From an uncultured Maribacter sp. (lineage in GTDB: Bacteria > Bacteroidota > Bacteroidia > Flavobacteriales > Flavobacteriaceae), in assembly GCF_947495965.1 (NCBI RefSeq), contig NZ_CANMBB010000001.1:709728-773727 (forward strand): DNA of 64,000 nt, written 5' to 3'. This document shows positions 1-9,245 of this stretch, piece by piece. The notes below the pieces were generated by a model. That model ran no database searches. It was given only the letters and a program-made list of their open reading frames with translations, and was not told the origin of the DNA. Every line of letters begins with the position of its first letter. The stretch's first letter is position 1. The translations under genes and the position numbers were made by a program.

Positions 1-813
1 CTCTGCAATACTACTTTTTGGATACATGTAAATACCTCCTTTAATCATGTTTCTATGAAAATCTGAAACTAAAGAACCTATATATCTTGAAGTATACGGT
101 CTATCCCCTTCTTCTTTTTGACAATATTTTATATAATCTTTTACGCCTTGCAAAAAATGAACATAGTTACCTTCGTTTACAGAATATATTTTACCATCTT
201 CAGGGAACTGCATATTAGGGTGCGAAAGATAAAAAGTACCTAATGCAGGGTTTAATGTAAACCCATTAACTCCATCTCCAGTGCTATATACTAACATTGT
301 AGAAGTACCGTAAACAATATATCCTGCAGCAACTTGCTCACTCCCTTTTTGTAAAAAATCTTTCATTTCTACTGGAGTACCAACAGGAGTTACTCTTCTA
401 TATATTGAAAAAATAGTACCTACAGATACATTTACATCTATATTGGAAGACCCATCTAAAGGGTCTATTAATACTACATATTTATTTTGATGATTCTTAT
501 CATTACTATTTATAGAAATAAAATCGTCTTCTTCTTCTGACGCAATTCCACAAACAATTTCTCTATTCTTTAGTGTTTGAATAAATTTTTCATTTGCAAG
601 GACATCTAGTTTTTGCTGACTTTCCCCTTGTATATTAGTGTCTCCTGCATCTCCAAGAATATCTACTAAGCCGGCTTTATTAACTTCATGATTAACAACT
701 TTAGCTGCCAATCTAAGCGCATTAATAAGTTTTGATAATTCTCCAGATGAGTATTGAAAAGAGGATTGATTTTCAATAATAAACTCTCCTAATGTTTTGT
801 TTTTCTTAAGCAT
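1..813 (-). CDS. fbp: Fructose-1,6-bisphosphatase class I (C-terminus beyond window)
   Basis: The first 271 residues are visible; the ORF track missed it because the stop lies outside the window. It starts [11 protein letters not shown] at the ATG at 813. The class I FBPase metal and phosphate signature [11 protein letters not shown] is intact, and an acidic SEEEDDF stretch sits before it as in the family. It hydrolyses fructose-1,6-bisphosphate to fructose-6-phosphate in cytosolic gluconeogenesis, as expected for a cell that also feeds on glycerol and other non-hexose carbon. It is transcribed divergently from the GNAT gene. Identification is secure; only the C-terminal end is unseen. Confidence 0.95.
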   Translation of the reverse strand, partial: MLKKNKTLGEFIIENQSSFQYSSGELSKLINALRLAAKVVNHEVNKAGLVDILGDAGDTNIQGESQQKLDVLANEKFIQTLKNREIVCGIASEEEDDFISINSNDKNHQNKYVVLIDPLDGSSNIDVNVSVGTIFSIYRRVTPVGTPVEMKDFLQKGSEQVAAGYIVYGTSTMLVYSTGDGVNGFTLNPALGTFYLSHPNMQFPEDGKIYSVNEGNYVHFLQGVKDYIKYCQKEEGDRPYTSRYIGSLVSDFHRNMIKGGIYMYPKSSIAE

Positions 814-882
814 TATTATGATTGTGTTTATTTTGATTACAAATATCGCATATTTTGTGATACTATAACGTTTTCGAATGTT

Positions 883-918
883 TTTGATTTTTAAATTTAT
901 AACTATGTGTTATATTTG
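883..918 (+). promoter_or_regulatory. Bacteroidota-type promoter for the GNAT gene
   Basis: TATATTTG (911-918) matches the -7 box TAnnTTTG. A TTTG (883-886) lies 24 nt upstream, slightly longer than the usual spacing. The start codon follows about 85 nt downstream. Confidence 0.4.
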
Positions 919-1004
919 TAACATGATAGTTTTTCCTTCTAAATAAATAAAGGTTAAACGCCTTATTTATAACCAAATTGTTTTTTGGAATAAAAAAATG
1001 ACCT

Positions 1005-1487
1005 ATGGATTTTATTATTAGAAATAGCGAAAAAAAGGATATGCCTCAAGTTTTAAGTTTAATTAATGAACTAGCTGTTTTTGAAAAAGAGGAAGATGCT
1101 GTAGAAGTAACTGTAGAGCAATTAGAAAAAGATGGTTTTGGAGAAAACCCACTATTTCATTGTTTTGTTGCAGAAAGTGATTCTAAAATTGTAGGTATGG
1201 CCTTAGTATACTCAAGATATTCTACTTGGAAAGGTCCTGTTATACATTTAGAAGACCTTATTGTTACTGAAGAATACAGAGGAACAGGATTAGGTTCCTC
1301 CTTATTAACCTCTGTAGTTAAACATGGTAAAAAATTAAATGTAAAAAGAATTAGTTGGGAAGTAATTGATTGGAATGAACCTGCAATATCTTTTTATGAG
1401 TCTAAAGGGGCAAATGTAATGAGAGACTGGGATGTAGTACAATTAGATGCGCAAGGAATAGAAGACTATTTAAAAAATAATAACTAA
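1005..1487 (+). CDS. GNAT family N-acetyltransferase
   Basis: A 160-residue single GNAT domain. The acetyl-CoA binding motif A appears as the EEYRGTGLGSSLL stretch near residues 90-102, followed by the C-terminal WNEPAISFYESKGA segment typical of spermidine/diamine (SSAT-like) acetyltransferases. It transfers acetyl from acetyl-CoA to an amine in the cytosol; the true acceptor cannot be told from sequence. The stop is 34 nt before the aspartate kinase start, so the two may be co-transcribed. The start is the ATG at 1005, giving MDFIIRNSEKKD, the usual beginning of this family. Confidence 0.85.
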   Translation: MDFIIRNSEKKDMPQVLSLINELAVFEKEEDAVEVTVEQLEKDGFGENPLFHCFVAESDSKIVGMALVYSRYSTWKGPVIHLEDLIVTEEYRGTGLGSSLLTSVVKHGKKLNVKRISWEVIDWNEPAISFYESKGANVMRDWDVVQLDAQGIEDYLKNNN

Positions 1488-1521
1488 AATAAACCCTACT
1501 CGGGGTATAAAATTAAGCTTA

Positions 1522-2772
1522 ATGAGAGTTTTTAAATTTGGAGGAGCATCTGTAAAAGATGCCAATGGTGTAAAAAATGTTGTAAAAGTATTACAAGAAG
1601 TAGGTTACAAGAATACCCTAGTAGTTGTTTCTGCTATGGGAAAAACCACCAATGGCATGGAAGCCATTGTTGGGGCATATTTTAATGACAAAAACAACTT
1701 ACCTTCTAATATACAAGAAGTTATAGATTATCATGCTGTTATTTTACATGATTTATTTCCAAATAAAGAACATGAGGTTTATAAAAGGGTTAAAGTTTTA
1801 TTTGATGAAGTTCAAGGCTTTTTAACCTGGAATAAATCTCCAAACTATAATTTTGTATATGATCAAGTTGTAGGTTATGGTGAATTAATATCTACCAGTA
1901 TCATAAGTGCCTATTTAAATGAAATTGGCATGCAAAATAACTGGTTAGATGTTCGTAGCTTAATAAAGACCAATAACATATACAGAGACACGACTGTTAA
2001 TTGGGAAAAAACGCAAGAGCAAATAAACCAAACTGTAAATAAAAAAGTTCTTAATATTACCCAAGGATTTTTAGGTAGTGATGACAACAATTTTACAACT
2101 ACTTTGGGACGCGAAGGTTCTGATTATACTGCTGCAATACTTGCTTATTGTTTAAACGCAGAATCTGTAACTATTTGGAAAGATGTACCTGGTGTTTTAA
2201 ATGCAGACCCTAGATATTTTAAAGAAACACAATTACTAAATAAAATATCTTATAAAGAAGCAATAGAACTTGCCTTTTACGGTGCTTCTGTAATACACCC
2301 AAAAACATTACAACCACTACAACGTAAAGAAATACCACTACTTGTAAAATCTTTCATTAATCCAAAAAATGATGGAACTACCGTAGGAAAAGGAAATGGT
2401 ATTGAGCCTAAAGTACCTTGTTTTATTGTTAAAAAAGACCAAGTTTTAATGAAACTTTCTTCCTTAGATTTCTCATTTATTGTAGAAGATAATATTAGTG
2501 AGTTATTTAAACTTTTTCATGAGTATAAAATGAAGGTAGACCTAATTCAAAACTCTGCTATTAGTTTTTCTGTATGTGTAGACAATAGGTTTGGTCGTTT
2601 GGAAGAGTTATTAAACACTTTAAAAAGTCGTTTTAAAGTAGCGCATCAAGAAGGAGTTTCTTTATATACAATTCGTCATTTTAATTCCGAGGCTTTAGCA
2701 TCTTTACAAAATGGGCATGAAGTTTTATTAGAACAACGTGCAAAAGAAACTGTGCAGTTAGTTGTAAAATAA
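1522..2772 (+). CDS. lysC: Aspartate kinase
   Basis: A 416-residue monofunctional aspartokinase. It has the N-terminal KFGGASV phosphate-binding motif, VVSAMGK near residue 38, and the TTLGREGSDYTA substrate loop near residues 193-204, followed by a C-terminal region the size of an ACT regulatory domain. It phosphorylates L-aspartate, the first step towards lysine, methionine, threonine and diaminopimelate. Length and the KFGGASV variant (rather than KFGGTSV) resemble the short flavobacterial form. The gene symbol is given by function; feedback specificity cannot be read from the sequence. Confidence 0.9.
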   Translation: MRVFKFGGASVKDANGVKNVVKVLQEVGYKNTLVVVSAMGKTTNGMEAIVGAYFNDKNNLPSNIQEVIDYHAVILHDLFPNKEHEVYKRVKVLFDEVQGFLTWNKSPNYNFVYDQVVGYGELISTSIISAYLNEIGMQNNWLDVRSLIKTNNIYRDTTVNWEKTQEQINQTVNKKVLNITQGFLGSDDNNFTTTLGREGSDYTAAILAYCLNAESVTIWKDVPGVLNADPRYFKETQLLNKISYKEAIELAFYGASVIHPKTLQPLQRKEIPLLVKSFINPKNDGTTVGKGNGIEPKVPCFIVKKDQVLMKLSSLDFSFIVEDNISELFKLFHEYKMKVDLIQNSAISFSVCVDNRFGRLEELLNTLKSRFKVAHQEGVSLYTIRHFNSEALASLQNGHEVLLEQRAKETVQLVVK

Positions 2773-2849
2773 AAACTTCCAAAATATAAAAAGGAATTGC
2801 TTAACGCTGGTTTTTGCTATATTTACGGTTCTGAAATTTTTTAAATTCT

Positions 2850-4661
2850 ATGGGTTTAGTAACCGCAAAGGAAGTAGCAGCTGCTATTCATTTAAAAAAA
2901 TATGGGTTTTTTGGTACTTTTATTGGGTGGATCCTAATGAAAATCACCAGAATATCTAGTATAAATAGATGCTATGATACTTATAAGCACTTAGAAGGTG
3001 TTGCTTTCCTACAAGCTATATTAGAACATTATGACATAGATTTTGAGATACCTGAAGAAGATTTTAAAAGACTTCCTAAAAATGGCGCATATATTACCAT
3101 ATCTAACCACCCATTAGGTGGAATAGATGGTGCATTATTACTAAAACTTATATTAGCGCATAGAACCGATTTTAAAATTATTGCAAACTTTTTATTACAC
3201 AGGTTAACCCCATTAAAACCATATATTTTACCTGTAAATCCTTTTGAGAATCACAAAAGTGCTAAAAGTAGTATTGCTGGTTTTAAAAATGCAATGAAAC
3301 ATTTAAATGATGGTCATCCACTTGGTATTTTCCCTGCTGGAGAAGTATCTACCTATAAAGATGGAAAATTAATTATAGATAAACCATGGGAAGATGCGGC
3401 ATTAAAACTTATTAGAAAAGCAGAAGTGCCGGTTGTGCCAATATACTTTCATGCAAAAAATAGTAAATTATTTTATCGTTTATCTAAAATAAGTGACGTT
3501 TTTAGAACTGCAAAATTACCTTCAGAAGTGTATTCGCAAAAAAACCGTCCTATAAAAATTCGTATAGGGCAACCTATCTCTGTAAAAACACAAAAAGAAC
3601 AAGGCTCCTTAAAAGAGTTTACAGAGCTTTTACGAAGAAAAACTTACATACTATCCAACGCCTACGAAAAAGAGCGCTTAATAGACCAAATACCTACAAC
3701 CCTTAAAATACCTAAAGCTCCAAAAAAAATTGCTTCTCCAATTCCAACAGAGGTAATGCAAGGCGAAATAGAAAAATTACGAGAAAAAGATTGTCGTCTT
3801 TTACAAAGTAAAAATTATGAGGTTTTCTTAGCACAAGAAAAAGACATGCCTTTTATTTTAAAGGAAATTGGAAGACAAAGAGAAGTAACTTTTAGAGCTA
3901 TTGGCGAAGGCACAAATAATGCAATAGATTTAGATGTTTTTGACTCTTATTACTACCATCTTTTTCTATGGGATAATACCGAAAAATGTATTGTTGGTGC
4001 TTATAGAATGGGAATGGGCTCAGAAATATTCCCTGAACATGGTATAAATGGATTTTATTTACAGGATTTATTTAGAGTGGAACCCGAATTATATGGAATG
4101 ATGAAAAATTCTATTGAAATGGGTAGAGCTTATATAGTTAAAGATTACCAACAAAAACCAATGCCGCTATTCTTATTATGGAAAGGTATTGTACATACTA
4201 CTTTAAGGCATCCAGAACATAAATATTTAATAGGAGGTGTAAGCATAAGCAACCAGTTTTCTAATTTCTCTAAATCTTTAATGATTGAGTTTATGAAATC
4301 TAATTACTGGGATCCTTATGTTGCGCAATATATACGTCCTAAAAAAGAGTTTAAAGTTAAACTTAAAGATGCCGATAAAGATTTTGTTTTTGACGAAACG
4401 CAGGCAGATTTAAATAAGTTTGATAGACTTATTGATGAGGTAGAACCAGGTAATCTTAGGTTACCTGTTCTTATTAAAAAATATATAAAACAGAATGCTA
4501 AAGTAATTGCATTTAATGTAGACCCGCTTTTTAATAACTCTGTAGATGGTTTAATGTATATTAAAATAGCAGATTTACCAGAGAGTACTGTTAAACCTGT
4601 TATGGAAGAATTTCAGGCAGAATTAGAGCGTAAAATGGCTGACGCTAATACTACCAAATAA
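2850..4661 (+). CDS. Bifunctional PlsC-GNAT acyltransferase, OlsF-like aminolipid synthase
   Basis: 603 residues with two acyltransferase modules. The N-terminal half (about 60-270) is a PlsC/lysophospholipid acyltransferase with SNHPLGGIDG near residue 85 and FPAGEVS as the second block. The C-terminal half (about 310-520) is an OlsB/hemolysin-type GNAT domain with GAYRMGMG. This order is that of OlsF, known from Serratia and Flavobacterium johnsoniae, where the C-terminal part N-acylates ornithine and the N-terminal part adds the second chain by O-acylation. The likely product is an ornithine- or glycine-type aminolipid of the membrane. The head-group amino acid is not determined. It appears to be a single-gene unit. 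Confidence 0.7.
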   Translation: MGLVTAKEVAAAIHLKKYGFFGTFIGWILMKITRISSINRCYDTYKHLEGVAFLQAILEHYDIDFEIPEEDFKRLPKNGAYITISNHPLGGIDGALLLKLILAHRTDFKIIANFLLHRLTPLKPYILPVNPFENHKSAKSSIAGFKNAMKHLNDGHPLGIFPAGEVSTYKDGKLIIDKPWEDAALKLIRKAEVPVVPIYFHAKNSKLFYRLSKISDVFRTAKLPSEVYSQKNRPIKIRIGQPISVKTQKEQGSLKEFTELLRRKTYILSNAYEKERLIDQIPTTLKIPKAPKKIASPIPTEVMQGEIEKLREKDCRLLQSKNYEVFLAQEKDMPFILKEIGRQREVTFRAIGEGTNNAIDLDVFDSYYYHLFLWDNTEKCIVGAYRMGMGSEIFPEHGINGFYLQDLFRVEPELYGMMKNSIEMGRAYIVKDYQQKPMPLFLLWKGIVHTTLRHPEHKYLIGGVSISNQFSNFSKSLMIEFMKSNYWDPYVAQYIRPKKEFKVKLKDADKDFVFDETQADLNKFDRLIDEVEPGNLRLPVLIKKYIKQNAKVIAFNVDPLFNNSVDGLMYIKIADLPESTVKPVMEEFQAELERKMADANTTK

Positions 4662-4803
4662 AGTATCCTATTCACTTAAGACTAATACAAACCCCTCCAT
4701 TTTCACATCCAAATTAGTCCTGAAAAGCACAACTAAAAATTTCATTTTTCATTTACTATTAAAAAATAATTTTTAGGGATAAAAAAACCTAAAATATAGT
4801 ACC

Positions 4804-4834
4804 AATTGGTATATTATAAATTTATATACCAATT
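4804..4834. repeat. 11-bp perfect inverted repeat
   Basis: Arms AATTGGTATAT (4804-4814) and ATATACCAATT (4824-4834) are separated by 9 nt. It lies between the ends of two convergent genes, so it could act as a weak AT-rich terminator or be a protein-binding site. There is no adjoining T-run, which argues against an intrinsic terminator. The rest of 4662-4955 shows nothing recognisable. Confidence 0.6.
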
Positions 4835-4955
4835 AGACCATAATTAATTGCCTGACAATTAAAGCTATAAATGAAAAGTAGTCGTGAATTAAGGTTTATA
4901 AAATATTCTTAAAAATTATATTAAAAACACATACCATTAAGTATATTATTAAGAA

Positions 4956-6329
4956 TTACTTAGAACCATATAACCTATTTACAGCTCTTAATATTAAACG
5001 GGCCCTACCTAATTCTGATTGTTTAATTTTTTTGTACGTTCTATTTAAATAGTATTCTACTGCAGCATTACCTTTAAATTCTTTCCTTGCTTTATATAAA
5101 TCTAATGCAACTTGTAAATCTTGGGGCACATAAGAAACTCCTGTATATTCTTGAAGTAATTGTAAATTAAGAAAACCATATTCTTCCGTTGGCTCTAACA
5201 TGGTTCCTTCTCCAAAATCATTCCATGTAACTAATTGAATAAAATCTGCAGCTTCATGGTGGGTGTAATTTAATGTCTCTACAAACGTATCCCCATCTGC
5301 ATGGTTTATATTCCAAGTATGGTTTAATCCCCAACCACCTTCTTCATAAAAGCTATTAAAACCAGGATAACTACTCCCAACGGTTACCAAGTTATTTGTT
5401 AAATAAGTATCGTAGTAATATTCATGTGCTAAAAGGTGATCGCCAGCTACCCATAAAAATTCACCAGAGGCATTATTGCCAACCATATTTTGTGCAGCCC
5501 ATAAGGTTAAAAAATAAGGCTCTTGATCTTGAGGAAATACAGAAAAAATGCTATCCCAATCTGAGGTTGTTGTTATAGTTTCAGGGCCAAAAACAAACAT
5601 AAGTTCTTTAGAATTATGTTTCAGAAAGTTAGACTTTGTAAAATAGGTGTTTTTAATATAATTAAAATCCATCGTAGCAGCATTTACAACACTAGTTGAT
5701 AACCCAGCGTTATAAATATCTTGAGCAACGCGATCTTCATACATAATAGAAAATTCCATACCCAAATCTTGCAATCTATTCATAAATGTTTCTGTAGACT
5801 GTTTAATAAGTTGGTAATCATATACATCTTTACTACCATACCAATCAAAAATAACACCGTCTATACCAGATAATTTCATCATTAAAAAATGGTATTCTTG
5901 TAAATCTGGGTCATTAGAAGAGTATGGGCCAATAATAGGATAGTAATACGAAGCAATTTCTCTTTTACCATTAGCATCTACAGTATTTGGGTTTTTAGTA
6001 GCCATTGTCCAGTGTTGCCCCCAATACCCATCAAAATCTAAGCTTTGAAACCAAGGCATATAATGCGCATATACCTTTTTGGGATTATCTTTAACAACAT
6101 CCATTCCTGAAATATCTACAATCCTTCCTGCCAAAGTAGCTTCTTTAAAACTATCTTCTTCATCTAAAACAGCCCGTAATATAGAATCTGGAATTATTTC
6201 GGTAGCTTCTGTACTAAAAACCTCTTGCTTAGACTCTTTAAAATCTTTTGTTTTTTCTTTCTCACAAGACGCAAGAATTAAAAAAAACACTCCGACTAAT
6301 ATTAAAATTACCTTCTTATTATATAACAT
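4956..6329 (-). CDS. GH99/GH71-like glycoside hydrolase lipoprotein
   Basis: 457 residues. The N-terminus MLYNKKVILILVGVFFLILASC is a lipoprotein signal with an LASC lipobox. From about residue 85 the protein follows the family annotated GH71/99-like: YAHYMPWFQSL, a GIDGVIFDWYG segment (strand 4 of a TIM barrel), and WNDFGEGTMLEPT carrying conserved acidic residues near the C-terminal side. Known GH99 enzymes are endo-acting alpha-mannosidases and GH71 are alpha-1,3-glucanases; the Bacteroidota members of this mixed group are mostly uncharacterised. It is probably anchored in the outer membrane. No SusCD pair is next to it, so substrate and partners are unknown. Confidence 0.7.
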   Translation of the reverse strand: MLYNKKVILILVGVFFLILASCEKEKTKDFKESKQEVFSTEATEIIPDSILRAVLDEEDSFKEATLAGRIVDISGMDVVKDNPKKVYAHYMPWFQSLDFDGYWGQHWTMATKNPNTVDANGKREIASYYYPIIGPYSSNDPDLQEYHFLMMKLSGIDGVIFDWYGSKDVYDYQLIKQSTETFMNRLQDLGMEFSIMYEDRVAQDIYNAGLSTSVVNAATMDFNYIKNTYFTKSNFLKHNSKELMFVFGPETITTTSDWDSIFSVFPQDQEPYFLTLWAAQNMVGNNASGEFLWVAGDHLLAHEYYYDTYLTNNLVTVGSSYPGFNSFYEEGGWGLNHTWNINHADGDTFVETLNYTHHEAADFIQLVTWNDFGEGTMLEPTEEYGFLNLQLLQEYTGVSYVPQDLQVALDLYKARKEFKGNAAVEYYLNRTYKKIKQSELGRARLILRAVNRLYGSK

Positions 6330-6474
6330 ATAATTAAAATTTTAATTAAAATTGAGGAACGAGGTGAAAGTAAAAATATTTTTAGGAGTTTTTTCCTACA
6401 ATTAACATATTAACATATTTTTAACATTTACAAGTGCAACACTACCAGTACATTACAATTTTTAAAAGTAAATT

Positions 6475-6762
6475 ATGCAAGCTCCTTTTATACTAGATAA
6501 AACATATACTAAACAAGATTATACAACCAACAGGTTACCAAGAGCCGAATATGAGAATTGTATTTTTAAAGAATGTAATTTTGAAAATGGTTTGTTAGAT
6601 GGGCAAAATTTTATGGAATGTACTTTCATAAAATGCAATTTTAGCGCTACAAACATTACAAACACAATTTTTAAAGAAGTAAGTTTTACTACCTGTAAAA
6701 TGCTAGGAGTTACATTTGAAACGTGTAATACTTTTTTAATAGATTTTACTTTTAATAATTAA
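6475..6762 (+). pseudogene. Pentapeptide-repeat protein, truncated C-terminally
   Basis: 95 residues with pentapeptide-like phasing (YENCIFKECNFENG, FMECTFIKCNF, FKEVSFTTCKM), giving the quadrilateral beta-helix of this superfamily. The flavobacterial relatives I recall are about 190 residues long and continue after the equivalent of FTFNN with several further coils. Here a stop follows directly, and an unrelated gene begins 45 nt later. This looks like loss of the second half by deletion, although a short functional form cannot be excluded. The function of the full-length family is unknown. Confidence 0.6.
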
Positions 6763-6807
6763 ATAGTAGTGAAATTTGTACCTTGTAATGAATACAACCA
6801 TTTAAAA

Positions 6808-7299
6808 ATGAAATTTACATATATACTTTTCTTACTTTTTTCATTAAATATTTATGCCCAAAATACCATAAAATTAAAAGAAGGTCAAAATTCTCCAAAA
6901 GCAAGTTTAGCAGACGTGTCTTGGATTGCCGGCCATTGGAAAGGAGAGGCTTTTGGGGGCATTACTGAAGAAATATGGAGTCCGCCTTTAGGAAATTCTA
7001 TGATGTTTGTTTTTAAACTAGTAAGCGAAGGGAAAGTGCAATTCTATGAAATTGGACATATTAAAGAGCAAGAAGAAAGCCTTATATTACAACTAAAACA
7101 TTTTACAGAAAATTTAAAAGGTTGGGAAACAAAAGAACAAACTATAGACTTTAAACTTGTTAAGCTAGAAGAAAACAAAGTATATTTTGAAGATTTTACA
7201 ATAGAAAAATTAAATGCTAATGAAATTAATTTATATGTTTTAATAGCACATGAAGATGGCACTAAAAAAGAAGAAAAATTTAATTACAAAAAACTGTAG
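6808..7299 (+). CDS. Exported DUF6265 family protein
   Basis: The ORF track begins at a GTG at 6769, but the ATG at 6808 is preferred because it gives MKFTYILFLLFSLNIYAQ, a clean type I signal peptide ending in YAQ. The mature part starts with DVSWIAGHWKGEAFGG and EEIWSPPLGNSM, the signature of DUF6265, a small lipocalin-like beta-barrel domain filling the protein (163 residues). It is expected in the periplasm or outside the cell. No function is known for the family. The next gene starts 3 nt after its stop. Confidence 0.7.
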   Translation: MKFTYILFLLFSLNIYAQNTIKLKEGQNSPKASLADVSWIAGHWKGEAFGGITEEIWSPPLGNSMMFVFKLVSEGKVQFYEIGHIKEQEESLILQLKHFTENLKGWETKEQTIDFKLVKLEENKVYFEDFTIEKLNANEINLYVLIAHEDGTKKEEKFNYKKL

Positions 7300-7302
7300 T
7301 TA

Positions 7303-7653
7303 ATGAAAAAGAAATGCTTAGAATGTAATACCGAAATTATAGGAAGAATTGATAAAAAATATTGTTCTGACTATTGTAGAAATGCTTACAATAACAAAGT
7401 AAATAAAGACAGTAAAAATTTAATTAGAAATATAAATAATAGACTTAGAAAAAATTATAGAATATTAGATAGCTTTAAATTAAAAGACGGTAAAACAAAT
7501 ACAACCAGAACTAGGCTATTAGATAAGGGTTTTGATTTTGATTTTATTACTAATCTCTATACAACAAAAAAAGGCACAACCTATTTCTTTATATATGATT
7601 TAGGTTATTTGCCTTTAGATAATGATTACTATATGATAGTTAAAAGAGAGTAA
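7303..7653 (+). CDS. Small zinc-ribbon protein of unknown function
   Basis: 116 residues. The N-terminus carries two CxxC/CxxxC-type pairs (KKKCLECNTEI and YCSDYCRNAY), a treble-clef or zinc-ribbon knuckle like those of DUF2116/YacG-type proteins. A basic, Asn-rich stretch follows, and then a C-terminal half without recognisable motifs that ends YYMIVKRE. A nucleic-acid or protein-binding role is possible, but I see nothing decisive. It sits 3 nt behind the DUF6265 gene and converges on the CBS-domain gene, with only 2 nt between the two stops. Confidence 0.6.
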   Translation: MKKKCLECNTEIIGRIDKKYCSDYCRNAYNNKVNKDSKNLIRNINNRLRKNYRILDSFKLKDGKTNTTRTRLLDKGFDFDFITNLYTTKKGTTYFFIYDLGYLPLDNDYYMIVKRE

Positions 7654-7655
7654 AT

Positions 7656-8120
7656 TTATTTATAATTTTGCCCACTTAATTTTAGTGCTGCAATTACAAT
7701 ATCTTTTCTACTAATTTGTCCTACAAGAATACCATTTTTCATTACAGGTAATCTACGCCTATTGTTGTTATAAAATATACCTGCAGCATCAAAAATACTA
7801 ATGTCATTATCAATAGTTTCTACATTCTTAGTCATAAACTTTTCTACACTTTTATCTAGTATAGGCTGGTTAAAATAACGGCTTTCAGATATTTGTTTCA
7901 TGCAATCCGCTTCAGATATAATACCTACAAGAAATCCGTTAGAATCTATAACAGGGCCACCAGAGATATGGTTTTTAGCAAAAAGCTCCATCACCTCTAA
8001 AATAGATTGTTCTGGACTAAACGTAAGGAGTTTTTTTGTCATATAATCTTCAACCAAAAAAGGAGCATCAAATTCCTTTTTTGTACTTTTCCTTACTCCC
8101 TGAAAGCTTTTAATTCCCAT
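7656..8120 (-). CDS. Tandem CBS-domain protein
   Basis: 154 residues made almost entirely of two CBS motifs: VEDYMTKKLLTFSPEQ with GGPVIDSNGFLVGIISEAD, then VEKFMTKNVETIDND with RRRLPVMKNGILVGQISRKD. A CBS pair (Bateman module) usually binds adenine nucleotides and senses energy state. No catalytic or membrane domain is fused, so it would act as a stand-alone cytosolic sensor, partner unknown. The start MGIKSFQGVRKS at 8120 fits; the next upstream region is non-coding. Confidence 0.8.
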   Translation of the reverse strand: MGIKSFQGVRKSTKKEFDAPFLVEDYMTKKLLTFSPEQSILEVMELFAKNHISGGPVIDSNGFLVGIISEADCMKQISESRYFNQPILDKSVEKFMTKNVETIDNDISIFDAAGIFYNNNRRRLPVMKNGILVGQISRKDIVIAALKLSGQNYK

Positions 8121-8315
8121 ATACGTTATTTTTAAGGTTGATTACTAAAGATAGGAAAAAATATGAATTACGCAATAAATATTAATGTTAATTGAATTAA
8201 TAATACCATTAAAAAGATTTTTATGTAAAATTCGTATTAAAAAAATTAATACATCTACCGTAACAAAAAAAATATTTTACCGCTTATATTTACAATAAAT
8301 AGCACTACAAACTAT

Positions 8316-9122
8316 ATGAAAAATATTGGAATATTAGGCTGCGGTTGGCTAGGGTACCCACTAGCAAAAGAACTTTTAAAGGATGCTTACAATGTATATG
8401 GCTCAACAACCTCACAGAGCAAAATTGAAAAACTAGAAAATGATGGAATAAAAGCTTCCAAAATTATATTCTTTGAAGATAAAATTGAAGGGGACATTAT
8501 TACCCTTCTAAAGCCCTTAGATATAGTAATTATTAATATTCCACCAAGATTAAGAGGGAAAATTAGAGAGAATTTTATAAAAAAAATGACACTCCTTCAT
8601 GCAGAAATAAAAAAAACAAAATGCTCTAAAATTATATTTATTAGTAGTACTGCGGTTTACGGGAATGTAAGTGGAACTGTTACCGAAGAAAGTAAAACCC
8701 AACCAAACACAGAATCTGGAAAACAATTACTCGTATGCGAAAAACTTTTTTTAGAAGACCCTGAATTACAAACAACTATTATTAGATTTGGTGGCTTAAT
8801 TGGTCCAGATAGGCATCCGGTAACAATGCTTTCAGGTAAAGAGAACTTAACTAATGGAAATGCCCCTGTTAATTTAATTCATGTACAGGATTGCATTTCT
8901 ATTATTAAAACTAGTATTAGTAAAGGTTGGTGGAATGTTACTATGAACGCGGTACACCCATTACACCCAACCAAAAAAGAATACTATGCCCAAGAAGCAT
9001 TATTAAGGGGCATAAAACCCCCAAAATATATAACTTGTAATGAAGTAAACAGCAAGAAAGTGGACTCTACATGGCTTATAAATGTTAAAAAATACCATTT
9101 TCACACCTCAATTTATAGTTAA
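8316..9122 (+). CDS. SDR/NAD(P)-dependent epimerase-like protein, YeeZ type
   Basis: 268 residues. The Rossmann glycine motif is at the very start (IGILGCGWLGYPLA, residues 4-17), and the SSTAVYGNVSGTV segment near residue 110 holds the Ser/Tyr region of extended SDRs. The GCGWLG form and length match the E. coli YeeZ group, annotated as SDR oxidoreductases of unknown substrate. It probably binds NAD(P) in the cytosol. The canonical YxxxK is not clear, so catalysis is uncertain. The gene stands alone with about 190 nt of AT-rich leader. Confidence 0.75.
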   Translation: MKNIGILGCGWLGYPLAKELLKDAYNVYGSTTSQSKIEKLENDGIKASKIIFFEDKIEGDIITLLKPLDIVIINIPPRLRGKIRENFIKKMTLLHAEIKKTKCSKIIFISSTAVYGNVSGTVTEESKTQPNTESGKQLLVCEKLFLEDPELQTTIIRFGGLIGPDRHPVTMLSGKENLTNGNAPVNLIHVQDCISIIKTSISKGWWNVTMNAVHPLHPTKKEYYAQEALLRGIKPPKYITCNEVNSKKVDSTWLINVKKYHFHTSIYS

Positions 9123-9245
9123 GACACATCAAAAGGAACGTTTTTCACAACAAAAAGAGTGTTTTTGTGTTAATTATATAACTGAAAAACAGAAGGTTAT
9201 CGACGAAATACATACCTTTATATTAAATTATTAAATATAAAAGCC

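Noticed and set aside
6079-6333. 84-residue plus-strand ORF opposite the GH99-like gene
   Set aside because: Antisense to the signal peptide and start of a well-supported lipoprotein gene.
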